From Candidatus Methanoplasma sp. (GTDB taxonomy: Archaea; Thermoplasmatota; Thermoplasmata; Methanomassiliicoccales; Methanomethylophilaceae): a DNA stretch of 20,116 nt. A program made the translations under genes and the position numbers. Below are positions 1 through 6,562 of the stretch, in pieces (within the stretch, counting starts at the first letter, position 1; each line of letters begins with the position of its first letter). The notes beneath the pieces were generated by a model that saw only the letters and a program-made list of their open reading frames with translations, searched no databases and was not told the origin of the DNA. Location of the stretch: assembly GCA_031283015.1 (NCBI GenBank), contig JAITCQ010000096.1, forward strand, positions 1-20,116. Direction: 5' to 3'.

Positions 1-1860
1 GTCATGCTGGACAAATATTTCAGATCGTACAACGAGAGGACGGTCCAGACCGTGCTTGAGGATCCGAAAGTGATCATCGACGCCCTGAAGGATTACGAAC
101 TGTACTCTTCGCGCGCCACCGTATACGACAGGCTGAACGAGCGCGAACGCATTTACGGAAGGGACATCATAACGCTTTCCAAAGAGACCCGCTGGTCCTT
201 CGAAGAGAGCAACAGCATGATCCTGAAATACGTGCTGAACTACCATCTGCAGAAGTTCGACGCCGACCACAAGGCCCTCCTTCAGGATATCCAGGACTTC
301 GACAGCATCGTGGCCGACATGGACCGCAAGATCGGCGAGAAGAAGAAGATCACGAAAGACCGCGTGGAGGAGATCCTGCAGGCGCACCTCTGCTACATCA
401 CGGAATCGAAACGCCGCGGCGACATCGTAAGGATAATAGAGAACAAGAGGAAATGGAGCCTCAACAAGTTCATCAGCAGATACAGTTTCGAATTGTTCAA
501 AGGCGTGAAAGTGTGGCTGCTTACGCCGGAGGTCGTGTCGGAGATCATGCCGCTGGAGATGGGGCTGTTCGATCTAGTCATATTCGACGAAGCGTCGCAG
601 ATGTACGTGGAGAAAGGGGTGCCTTCGATCTACCGCGCGAAGAAGGTGGTGATCGCGGGGGACCACAAGCAGCTTCGTCCCTCCAACCTCGGTTCCGGAC
701 GCATAGAGTACGGAAACGACGAGGACCTGGAAGGAGAGGAGGACGAAGTGTCCGCTGTCCTCGAAGAAGAGAGTCTTCTGGACCTTGCCAGGACGAGGTA
801 TGACAACATCCTGCTGAACTTCCACTACCGCTCGAAGTATGAAGAGCTGATCGCCTTCTCCAACTACGCGTTCTACGGCGGGAAGCTTTACGTCTCACCG
901 AACGTCATCCAGCCGGAAAGGCCTCCGATAGAGGTCCATAAGGTCAGCGGAGAGTGGGCCAACAAATCTAACGTTCAAGAGGCGAGGATCGTCGTCGAGC
1001 TCCTGAAGGAGTTCTTCAAGACAAGGAAGGAGAACGAGACCATCGGGATAATATCGTTCAACGTGGCGCAGAGGGACCTGATCAACGACCTCATCGACGA
1101 CGAATCGTCGAGGGACCCGGAGTTCGGAAAGACCGTGAACCAGGAGATGGTGAGGTTCGACAACGGGGAGGATGTCGGTCTGTTCATAAAGAACATCGAA
1201 AGTGTCCAAGGGGACGAAAGGGATGTGATCATATTCTCTATCGGATACGCAAAGAACAAGGACGGCAAGCTGATGCAGAGGTTCGGATGGCTCAACAACA
1301 AGGGAGGGGAGAACCGTCTGAACGTGGCGATCAGCCGCGCGAGGAAGAAGATCCACATCGTGCTGTCCTTCGACCCCGAGGAATTACAGGTTGAAACGAC
1401 GAAGAACGACGGACCGAAGATACTCAAGAAATATCTGCAGTATGCGGAAGCGATCAGCGGCGGACAGAAGGACCTTGCGGCAAGCATCCTGGGATCCTTC
1501 GGGGACAACAGATGGAGGTCCGCCCCACCGGTGCCGGGAGAATCCCCGATCACCGAGAAGGTGTACAACTCGCTTGTGAGGAAAGGATACAGCGTGGAAA
1601 AGGATGTGGGGATCGGCGGGTACCAGATCGACCTCGCGATAAAACAGGACGACAGATTCATCCTCGGAATAGAATGCGACAGCCACATCTACGAGATGTC
1701 AGACTCCACGAGGGAGAGGGACTATCACAGGCAGAAGTACCTCGAATCAAGAGGCTGGCACATACACAGGGTGTGGACCCCGGGGATGTGGAAGGACCCT
1801 CAGAAGGAGATCAACAACATAGTCAAGGCTATAGAGCGCACGAGCCGCGCGAAGAGTTGA
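1..1860 (+). CDS. SF1 DNA/RNA helicase with C-terminal Vsr/MTES_1575-like nuclease domain (5' end outside window)
   Basis: The reading frame is open from the first base and Walker A is missing, so the gene begins upstream. Counting from the ATG at position 4, residues 195-199 (DEASQ) are helicase motif II and 219-227 (GDHKQLRPS) motif III. An NFHYRS motif, ESVQGDERDV (motif V) and NVAISRARKK (motif VI) follow, as in UPF1/Dna2-like superfamily 1 helicases. A linker leads to a C-terminal PD-(D/E)xK/Vsr-type domain with QIDLAI, then GIECDSHIYE, then a GW-IHRVW ending, the pattern of MTES_1575/DUF559-like nucleases. This helicase-nuclease order is seen in DUF4011-helicase-Vsr (Hhe-like) proteins, some of which defend against phage. 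The DUF4011 part, if present, is outside the window. The gene ends tail to tail with dph6, with no base between the two stop codons. Confidence 0.85.
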   Translation, partial: VMLDKYFRSYNERTVQTVLEDPKVIIDALKDYELYSSRATVYDRLNERERIYGRDIITLSKETRWSFEESNSMILKYVLNYHLQKFDADHKALLQDIQDFDSIVADMDRKIGEKKKITKDRVEEILQAHLCYITESKRRGDIVRIIENKRKWSLNKFISRYSFELFKGVKVWLLTPEVVSEIMPLEMGLFDLVIFDEASQMYVEKGVPSIYRAKKVVIAGDHKQLRPSNLGSGRIEYGNDEDLEGEEDEVSAVLEEESLLDLARTRYDNILLNFHYRSKYEELIAFSNYAFYGGKLYVSPNVIQPERPPIEVHKVSGEWANKSNVQEARIVVELLKEFFKTRKENETIGIISFNVAQRDLINDLIDDESSRDPEFGKTVNQEMVRFDNGEDVGLFIKNIESVQGDERDVIIFSIGYAKNKDGKLMQRFGWLNNKGGENRLNVAISRARKKIHIVLSFDPEELQVETTKNDGPKILKKYLQYAEAISGGQKDLAASILGSFGDNRWRSAPPVPGESPITEKVYNSLVRKGYSVEKDVGIGGYQIDLAIKQDDRFILGIECDSHIYEMSDSTRERDYHRQKYLESRGWHIHRVWTPGMWKDPQKEINNIVKAIERTSRAKS

Positions 1861-2532
1861 TCATCTTTCGGTCAGGGCCGCCCTCTTCACAAAGAGGGTG
1901 CCGCTTCCTTTCTTCCATCCCTTCTCATATTCAATGATGGAAAGGGGTCTGCTGTGCATCGGCGAGTCTATGGTCATCGACTCGTACTCTCCGCCTTCCC
2001 CCACCACGCTTATCCCGTATCTCTCTCTGAGACGCCTGAGTTCCGCGGCGGCATCTCCGTCGATCTCCCGACCGAGCCACGACTCGCCGAGGCCTTCGGC
2101 GTAGCACCCGACGATCACCGCTTTAATGCCGGACGCCAGGATCTCGTCGAGCACCATATCCTGATCCTTCCTCCACAGGGGGGTGATCACCTTCAGCCCG
2201 AGGTCCCCGCAGACGGCGTTCATCCTGTCCCACTGGTAATCCGACCATACCGCCCCCGTGACTATCCCTTCGACATCCAGCGAAGAAAGCGCTTCCCTAA
2301 GGCTCTGAAGATCAGCCTCCTCGGAGCCTGATGTCTCCGCGGTCACCAGTTCCAATCCGAGGGATTCGGCCATCAGCGGCACGATGCCGATGTTCGGAAC
2401 GTGGAATATCCACGATTCTCCGGTCTTCGGCAGGATGCTCACCAGATACGGGATCTCATGTCCCATCTGCTGTGCCAGATATAACGCGAGTGTGGAATCC
2501 TTTCCTCCGGAGTAAAGAGCGGCGAGACGCAT
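1861..2532 (-). CDS. dph6: Diphthine--ammonia ligase (Dph6/MJ0570 family ATP pyrophosphatase)
   Basis: This 223-aa protein of the PP-loop ATP pyrophosphatase superfamily has the loop SGGKDS at residues 8-13 and the family signature EGGEYES near residues 187-193. Members amidate diphthine to diphthamide on the conserved histidine of elongation factor 2, using ATP and ammonia. The frame is open further upstream, but the ATG at 2532 places the PP-loop at the usual distance from the N-terminus. An AT-rich TATA-like stretch (about 2556-2563) lies some 27 nt before that ATG, which suits a leaderless transcript. The gene is monocistronic, convergent with the helicase and divergent from rpiA. Length is normal for the short archaeal form, which lacks the C-terminal YjgF-like domains of eukaryotic Dph6. 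Confidence 0.88.
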   Translation of the reverse strand: MRLAALYSGGKDSTLALYLAQQMGHEIPYLVSILPKTGESWIFHVPNIGIVPLMAESLGLELVTAETSGSEEADLQSLREALSSLDVEGIVTGAVWSDYQWDRMNAVCGDLGLKVITPLWRKDQDMVLDEILASGIKAVIVGCYAEGLGESWLGREIDGDAAAELRRLRERYGISVVGEGGEYESMTIDSPMHSRPLSIIEYEKGWKKGSGTLFVKRAALTER

Positions 2533-2662
2533 ACCGTACGATAATGGGCATCGCGGTAATTTAACCTTGCATGGCGGCGGAATGAAAACATGGATACCGG
2601 CCGCGGTCCGGCACTGGGAAAGATGATAAACATCCACAGCATTGCCGGTCGTTGAGAAGAAA

Positions 2663-3349
2663 ATGACGTCCGACGCCCCCAACCTCAAGAAGATAGTTGC
2701 AGAGAAAGCTGTCGACGACTATGTCAAGGACGGAATGACCGTCGGGCTCGGCACGGGGTCGACCGCCGAATACGCCATAAAAAGGGTCGGGGAGCTTGTC
2801 GGGAACGGATACGAACTCAAATGCGTCGCAACATCCAAGCGCACGGAGGATCTGGCGCAAAGCCTAGGCGTCAGGATATACGACGTGGACGAGGTGGAGC
2901 ATATCGACGTTACCATCGACGGAGCGGACGAGGTGGACCCTCAGAAACAGCTGATCAAGGGTCTCGGCGGCGCTCTTCTGAGAGAGAAGATCGTCGCCGC
3001 CGCCAGCCTGTCGGAGGTGATCATCGTGGACAGCTCGAAGATCGTGGACAAGCTGGGCGTGAAGACCCCTCTTCCGGTGGAAGTGATCCGGTACGGCCAC
3101 GGGAAGACCGCTTACGCCCTGGAGAGGCAGGGGTGCAAAGCAACGCTGAGGCTCTCCGGCGGCCAACCGTTCGTGACGGATGCGGGCAACTACATCTACG
3201 ACTGCAAATTCGAATCCATCGAGAATCCGTTCTTCCTTGAGTCCAGGATAGACGTCGTGCCGGGGGTGGTGGAGAACGGACTCTTCCTTAACACCACGGA
3301 CGTCGTACTGATCTCACACCCCGACGGCAGGGTCACAAAAAAGGATTGA
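2663..3349 (+). CDS. rpiA: Ribose-5-phosphate isomerase A
   Basis: RpiA interconverts ribose 5-phosphate and ribulose 5-phosphate and supplies ribose for nucleotides; in many methanogens it works with the ribulose monophosphate pathway. The 228-aa product shows GLGTGST (28-34) for phosphate binding, DGADEVD (86-92) with the catalytic acid, and KGLGGALLREK (about 98-108), the full signature set. Length matches the family (about 220-230 aa). I chose ATG 2663 over the in-frame TTG at 2642 because the family aligns from the later methionine and a purine-rich GAGAAG precedes it; TTG would add seven residues. It is divergent from dph6 and single, with about 100 bp before the ribosomal operon. Confidence 0.93.
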   Translation: MTSDAPNLKKIVAEKAVDDYVKDGMTVGLGTGSTAEYAIKRVGELVGNGYELKCVATSKRTEDLAQSLGVRIYDVDEVEHIDVTIDGADEVDPQKQLIKGLGGALLREKIVAAASLSEVIIVDSSKIVDKLGVKTPLPVEVIRYGHGKTAYALERQGCKATLRLSGGQPFVTDAGNYIYDCKFESIENPFFLESRIDVVPGVVENGLFLNTTDVVLISHPDGRVTKKD

Positions 3350-3390
3350 GAACGCCCGCTCTCGCGTATTATAAGGAAAAACAGTAGGGT

Positions 3391-3409
3391 GAGGTTTTAA
3401 TATAACCTC
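3391..3409 (+). promoter_or_regulatory. TATA box of the rpl44e operon inside a perfect inverted repeat
   Basis: GAGGTT and AACCTC (6-bp arms) flank the 7-nt AT core TTAATAT. The core sits about 48 nt before the rpl44e ATG, predicting a start of transcription near 3426 and a 5' leader of about 20 nt carrying GGTGAG at 3437-3442. Arms flanking a TATA box are a plausible binding site for a dimeric repressor or activator; that role is inferred. Confidence 0.5.
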
Positions 3410-3447
3410 GATAATAGCACGTTCCGATTCACTTCAGGTGAGAATAT

Positions 3448-3726
3448 ATGAAAATGCCCAGAACAATCAAAACATATTGCCCATTCTGCAAGACCCACAC
3501 GGAACACGATGTGGAAAGGGTAAAGAAAAAGAAGGCCAGCGAGCTCAAATGGGGTCAGAGGAGATTCAGAGAGGCCACGTCAGGCTACGGAGGATACCCC
3601 AGGCCGAAGCCGAAGGACAGGGAGAAGCCCACGAAGAGGGTGAACATCAGATTCAGATGCGAGACCTGCAAGAAAGCGCACCTGACCTCCTGCATAAGAG
3701 CAAAGAAATTCGAACTCACGGAGTGA
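3448..3726 (+). CDS. rpl44e: 50S ribosomal protein L44e
   Basis: This is the archaeal/eukaryotic zinc-binding large-subunit protein eL42 (L44e). The 92-aa product has CPFC at 11-14 and CETC at 71-74, the four zinc ligands, separated by a lysine- and arginine-rich stretch typical of the family. ATG 3448 is supported by GGTGAG at 3437-3442, five bases upstream. It is the first gene of a five-gene operon, and rps27e starts four bases after its stop. The order rpl44e-rps27e-aIF2-alpha-nop10 is conserved in many euryarchaea, so expression is probably tied to translation capacity. Confidence 0.96.
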   Translation: MKMPRTIKTYCPFCKTHTEHDVERVKKKKASELKWGQRRFREATSGYGGYPRPKPKDREKPTKRVNIRFRCETCKKAHLTSCIRAKKFELTE

Positions 3727-3730
3727 TCCA

Positions 3731-3898
3731 ATGACCAACGATTTTATAAAAGTCAAATGTCCCGACTGCGCGAATGAGCAGATCGTGTTCAGGAAAGCGG
3801 CCACCAAAGTAAACTGCCACGTATGCGGGTCCACCCTCGTCGTGCCCAAAGGCGGCGTCGGAGACATCAGGGGCGAGATACTAGAGGTAGTCGGCTGA
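3731..3898 (+). CDS. rps27e: 30S ribosomal protein S27e
   Basis: A 55-aa zinc-ribbon protein. Translation from ATG 3731 gives C10-x2-C13 and C29-x2-C32, with the family-typical FIKVKCPDC start and a GGVGDIRGEI stretch near the C-terminus. It is a small-subunit structural protein (eS27). The gene lies four bases after rpl44e, and its stop TGA shares one base with the next ATG (TGATG), which indicates translational coupling to aIF2-alpha. It is short enough to be missed by length filters. Confidence 0.95.
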   Translation: MTNDFIKVKCPDCANEQIVFRKAATKVNCHVCGSTLVVPKGGVGDIRGEILEVVG

Positions 3899-4680
3899 TG
3901 TCAAGGGCCAAAGGCTTTCCCGAGATCGGAGAACTCGTCGTCTGCACGGTGACCAACGTCAAGAACTTCGGCGTGTTCGTCACTTTGGACGAATACGACG
4001 GAAAGGAGGGATTCGTTCACATCAGGGATGTTGCCACAGGCTGGGTAAAGCACATCAGGGATTTCGCCAGGGAAGGACAGAAGATAGTCTGCAAGGTTCT
4101 GGTTGTAGACTTCTCCAAAGGCCACGTAGATCTTTCCCTCAAATCCGTCAACGACCATCAGAAAAGAGAGAAGATCCAGCAATGGAAGAACGAGAACAAG
4201 GCCGAGAAGCTTGTGGAGATCATCGCGGAGCGCATGTCCATCTCGGTCGACGATGCGTACGACATGTTCGTCAAGGACCTCCTCGAGGTCTATGAGACGC
4301 TTTACGGAGCGTTCGAGACTGGGGTCGCCTACCCGGAGGAGTTCACGGAAGAATTCTCCGGAGAGTGGATAGAGACCTTCATGGAGGTGGCTAAAGAGAA
4401 CGTGACGCCGCCGTTGGTCGAGATCGACAGCATTTTGGAGATGACCTCTTCGGCGCCCGACGGCATCGAACTGATCAAAAAAGCGCTTGCGGCCGGACTC
4501 GAAGCGGCCGACGGCGAGAACGCCGTGATCACATCCGTAGGCTCGCCGAGATACAGAGTGGTGGTGACGGCAAGCGAATACAAGGACGCCGAGGACATCA
4601 TGAAGAAAGTGACCGCCAAAGCAATGAGCGAGTTCACGGCAGCGGGCGGCGTCGTCACGCTCAAACGCGAGAGTAAGTGA
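3898..4680 (+). CDS. Translation initiation factor aIF2 subunit alpha
   Basis: The 260-aa product begins MSRAKGFPEIGELVVC and has an N-terminal S1/OB domain (about residues 8-82, with DGKEGFVHIRD and KGHVDLSLKSV), a helical middle domain and a C-terminal alpha-beta domain, as in archaeal eIF2-alpha. With the beta and gamma subunits it delivers initiator Met-tRNA to the small subunit. In archaea alpha contacts gamma through the C-terminal domain. The frame is open upstream of 3898, but this ATG matches the family N-terminus and overlaps the rps27e stop by one base. Its own stop is one base before nop10. No anomaly was seen. Confidence 0.96.
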   Translation: MSRAKGFPEIGELVVCTVTNVKNFGVFVTLDEYDGKEGFVHIRDVATGWVKHIRDFAREGQKIVCKVLVVDFSKGHVDLSLKSVNDHQKREKIQQWKNENKAEKLVEIIAERMSISVDDAYDMFVKDLLEVYETLYGAFETGVAYPEEFTEEFSGEWIETFMEVAKENVTPPLVEIDSILEMTSSAPDGIELIKKALAAGLEAADGENAVITSVGSPRYRVVVTASEYKDAEDIMKKVTAKAMSEFTAAGGVVTLKRESK

Positions 4681-4681
4681 G

Positions 4682-4870
4682 ATGAGCTCATCCCTCAGGA
4701 AATGCGTTTCGTGCGGGCGGTACACAATAAAGGATGTGTGTTCGACCTGCGGGTCGGCGGTATCAAGTCCGGTCCCGATGAAGTTCTCACCCGACGACCG
4801 TTACGGGTCATACAGAAGGAAAGCGATAATAGAGGAGTACGGAGAGAATGGAAAGCCTCGTTATCTATGA
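4682..4870 (+). CDS. nop10: H/ACA ribonucleoprotein component Nop10
   Basis: A 62-aa protein with four cysteines (C8, C11, C20, C23) forming a zinc ribbon, followed by SPVPMKFSPDDRYGSYRRK, the strongly conserved Nop10 stretch. Nop10 binds Cbf5 and helps assemble H/ACA guide RNPs that make pseudouridines in rRNA. It is coupled to aIF2-alpha (stop TGA at 4678-4680, ATG at 4682) with AGTGAG overlapping the upstream stop. Its last 23 bases overlap the start of the PAC2-family gene. Confidence 0.95.
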   Translation: MSSSLRKCVSCGRYTIKDVCSTCGSAVSSPVPMKFSPDDRYGSYRRKAIIEEYGENGKPRYL

Positions 4871-5591
4871 CTGCAAACCTTCTCTGAAGGACCCCCTCTT
4901 CATCGAATGCCTTCCTGGAATAGGCAACGTCGGCAAGACCGCGGGCGACTTCCTGGCGGATTCGCTCAAAGCGAAAAGGTTCGCCACCATATATTCAAAA
5001 CACTTCCCTTCCCAGGTGCTCCTTGACGACGATAACGTCATCGAGATGATGAACAACCAGCTCTGGTACGCAAATGACGTCAACGGCCGGGACATCATAT
5101 TCTTAAGGGGTGACTGCCAGGGTTCGACCCAGGAGGGACAGTTCGAACTCTGCAGGGATATTTTGGACATAGTCATGGGATACGGCATATCCGGGATCAT
5201 CACGCTCGGAGGATACGGTACCGGAGCGATGGTGGAGTCCCCCCGCGTGTTCGGGGCCGTGAGCAGTCTCAAGATAAAGAAGGAGTTCGAGGCGTACGGG
5301 ACGGAGTTCCCTCCGGGAGACCCAAGCGCCGGAATAATAGGCGCCAGCGGGGTATTCGTCGGACTGGGGAAGATCCACGACACCCCATCGATATGCCTGA
5401 TGGGGGAGACCTCCGGTTACTTCATCGACCACAAGAGCGCATTGGCGGTGGTCAACGTTCTGATGAAGAAGCTGGGAGTGGACCTCGATCTAAAAGAGCT
5501 TAAGGACAAATCTGAACAGATCGACGAACTTACCGCGAAGGTCAAAGAGATCGAGGGCCGCAGCAATCAAGATCTGGGCTATTTCGGATGA
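4848..5591 (+). CDS. Proteasome assembly chaperone family protein (PAC2 family)
   Basis: The 247-aa product shows the PAC2/DUF75 features LPGIGNVGKTAGDFLADSL at the N-terminus, an LRGDCQ-type strand after residue 80, a GGYGTG loop in the middle and a GASGVFVGLG stretch. A charged heptad-like C-terminus (about 208-236) probably forms a coiled coil. Archaeal members resemble PbaA/PbaB; they are linked to proteasome assembly factors but their exact role is less certain. The start ATG 4848 lies inside nop10 (23-bp overlap) with GGAGAG just before it. It is the last gene of the translation operon and a tRNA-Tyr follows 49 bp later. Confidence 0.9.
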   Translation: MESLVIYDCKPSLKDPLFIECLPGIGNVGKTAGDFLADSLKAKRFATIYSKHFPSQVLLDDDNVIEMMNNQLWYANDVNGRDIIFLRGDCQGSTQEGQFELCRDILDIVMGYGISGIITLGGYGTGAMVESPRVFGAVSSLKIKKEFEAYGTEFPPGDPSAGIIGASGVFVGLGKIHDTPSICLMGETSGYFIDHKSALAVVNVLMKKLGVDLDLKELKDKSEQIDELTAKVKEIEGRSNQDLGYFG

Positions 5592-5610
5592 TCTTTTCGG
5601 GATGATTACA

Positions 5611-5618
5611 TTTAAATA
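5611..5618 (+). promoter_or_regulatory. TATA box of tRNA-Tyr
   Basis: TTTAAATA lies 23-30 nt before the first base of the tRNA, which is the expected archaeal TATA spacing and makes transcription start at or within a few bases of the mature 5' end. Confidence 0.7.
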
Positions 5619-5640
5619 GAGTGTCCTTTATCCTCTTTTA

Positions 5641-5752
5641 CCCCGCCTAGCTCAGCCTGGCCAGAGCGGCTGACTGTAGAGTGTTCTCGGAGAGATCCGA
5701 TACAGCCGCTGAAATCAGCAGGTCCCCGGTTCAAATCTGGGGGTGGGGACCA
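5641..5752 (+). tRNA. tRNA-Tyr (anticodon GTA) with a 34-nt intron and encoded CCA
   Basis: The acceptor stem CCCCGCC (5641-5647) pairs with GGTGGGG (5742-5748), giving C1-G72, the tyrosine identity pair of archaea. The D stem is GCTC/GAGC, the anticodon stem GCTGA/TCAGC and the T stem CCCGG/CTGGG around TTCAAAT. The discriminator is A5749, followed by an encoded CCA (5750-5752). The anticodon GTA is at 5676-5678. The anticodon loop is interrupted after position 37 by an intron (5680-5713; one-base ambiguity because of flanking A's), the canonical 37/38 site cut by the archaeal splicing endonuclease. The bulge-helix-bulge is imperfect: three of four central pairs form in my manual fold. Confidence 0.93.
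5680..5713 (+). other. tRNA-Tyr intron
   Basis: A 34-nt insert at the 37/38 position. Its segment 5703-5710 (CAGCCGCT) is fully complementary to exon bases 5665-5672, which form parts of the D and anticodon stems. Confidence 0.8.
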
Positions 5753-5874
5753 TTCCCTTCTGGCTCTTCGATTATTTCAGGAAATTCGGAAGAGTTGGAT
5801 TTTCGGTACGATCGTCACGGAAAAATGAAATCCCGATGTTGCGATACAAAGGAGCGTTATCGGGATCAAAGTAA

Positions 5875-5888
5875 GGATTAATTAATCC
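5875..5888. promoter_or_regulatory. Perfect 14-bp palindrome at the promoter of the acetyltransferase gene
   Basis: GGATTAATTAATCC is a perfect palindrome whose AT-rich centre (5881/5882) is about 24 nt before the ATG at 5906, where a TATA box would be for a leaderless mRNA. A 7-bp inverted repeat (TCCCGAT 5831-5837, ATCGGGA 5859-5865) lies just upstream. Operator function is inferred from position only. Confidence 0.35.
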
Positions 5889-5905
5889 CGGTCCGATGAC
5901 ATCTT

Positions 5906-6499
5906 ATGGAAAGATCCGTTTGGGAGATACTTCGAACGGGAGGAACGGTGGGGAGGGACACTCCCGGCCATGACGAATACGACCGGGCGCTGACCGAATG
6001 CATCGAGAAAAGGCGCAGATACAATACGCAGCCGCTCTCGGCGGAGGAAAGGAGGGCGGCGCTCTCGGACCTGTTGGGTTATCCCGTGGACGAGATGACG
6101 AAAGTGGTCCCTCCGTTCCATTGCGACCAAGGATTTAACATTAAACTTGGGAAGAACGTGCTGATCAACTACGGCTGCGTCCTTTTGGACACGGGGGAGA
6201 TACGCATCGGGGATAACGTGCTCATCGGCCCGGGAGTGAAGATCGTCACGGCGAAACATTCTCTGAACGCAGACGAAAGAAGGGATTGGTCTGTCTCCTG
6301 CTCTCCGGTAAGAATGGAGGAAGATGTTTGGGTCGGCGCGGGCGCCGTCATCCTTCCGGGCGTGACAATCGGGGCCCGCTCCGTGATAGGAGCGGGGTCC
6401 GTCGTCACGAAGGACGTTCCGCCGGATGTCGTTGTCGGGGGGAATCCTGCCAAGGTTATACGGTCCCTTTATCATTTTTCTCATCAAAAAGCCCATTGA
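5906..6499 (+). CDS. Maltose/galactoside O-acetyltransferase-like hexapeptide protein
   Basis: A 197-aa left-handed beta-helix acyltransferase. An N-terminal Mac-type helix region (about 24-60) is followed by hexapeptide rungs (about 78-175), with the catalytic histidine in AKHSL (H118) and the C-terminal signature GGNPAKVIRSL (178-188). The family moves acetyl from acetyl-CoA to a sugar or sugar-like acceptor. The acceptor cannot be read from sequence; cell-surface glycan modification is possible given the neighbouring surface-protein gene, but that is inference. ATG 5906 gives the full N-terminal domain. The gene is monocistronic. Its last 40 bases closely resemble the tail of a remnant at 9592-9625. 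Confidence 0.88.
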   Translation: MERSVWEILRTGGTVGRDTPGHDEYDRALTECIEKRRRYNTQPLSAEERRAALSDLLGYPVDEMTKVVPPFHCDQGFNIKLGKNVLINYGCVLLDTGEIRIGDNVLIGPGVKIVTAKHSLNADERRDWSVSCSPVRMEEDVWVGAGAVILPGVTIGARSVIGAGSVVTKDVPPDVVVGGNPAKVIRSLYHFSHQKAH

Positions 6500-6540
6500 C
6501 GAAACGCTTTGTAGTTAGGTGGGTGTGTTTCTTTATAAAG

Positions 6541-6562
6541 AAAAAAGTGGTCCTTACGGACC
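6541..6562 (-). terminator. Hairpin plus T-run at the end of the surface-protein gene
   Basis: Read on the minus strand, GGTCC-GTAA-GGACC (6549-6562) is followed after two bases by TTTTTT (6546-6541). The stop codon TAA is in the loop. It fits a T-run-assisted archaeal terminator. Confidence 0.5.

Noticed and set aside
2642..2662. TTG start for rpiA
   Set aside because: It adds seven residues not expected in the family; ATG 2663 fits better.
3901..4725. Long minus-strand frame opposite aIF2-alpha
   Set aside because: Antisense shadow with His/Leu/Arg-biased composition; aIF2-alpha on the plus strand is certain.
5681..5881. 66-codon frame across the tRNA-Tyr gene
   Set aside because: It lies over a clear tRNA and its intron and shows no protein signature.
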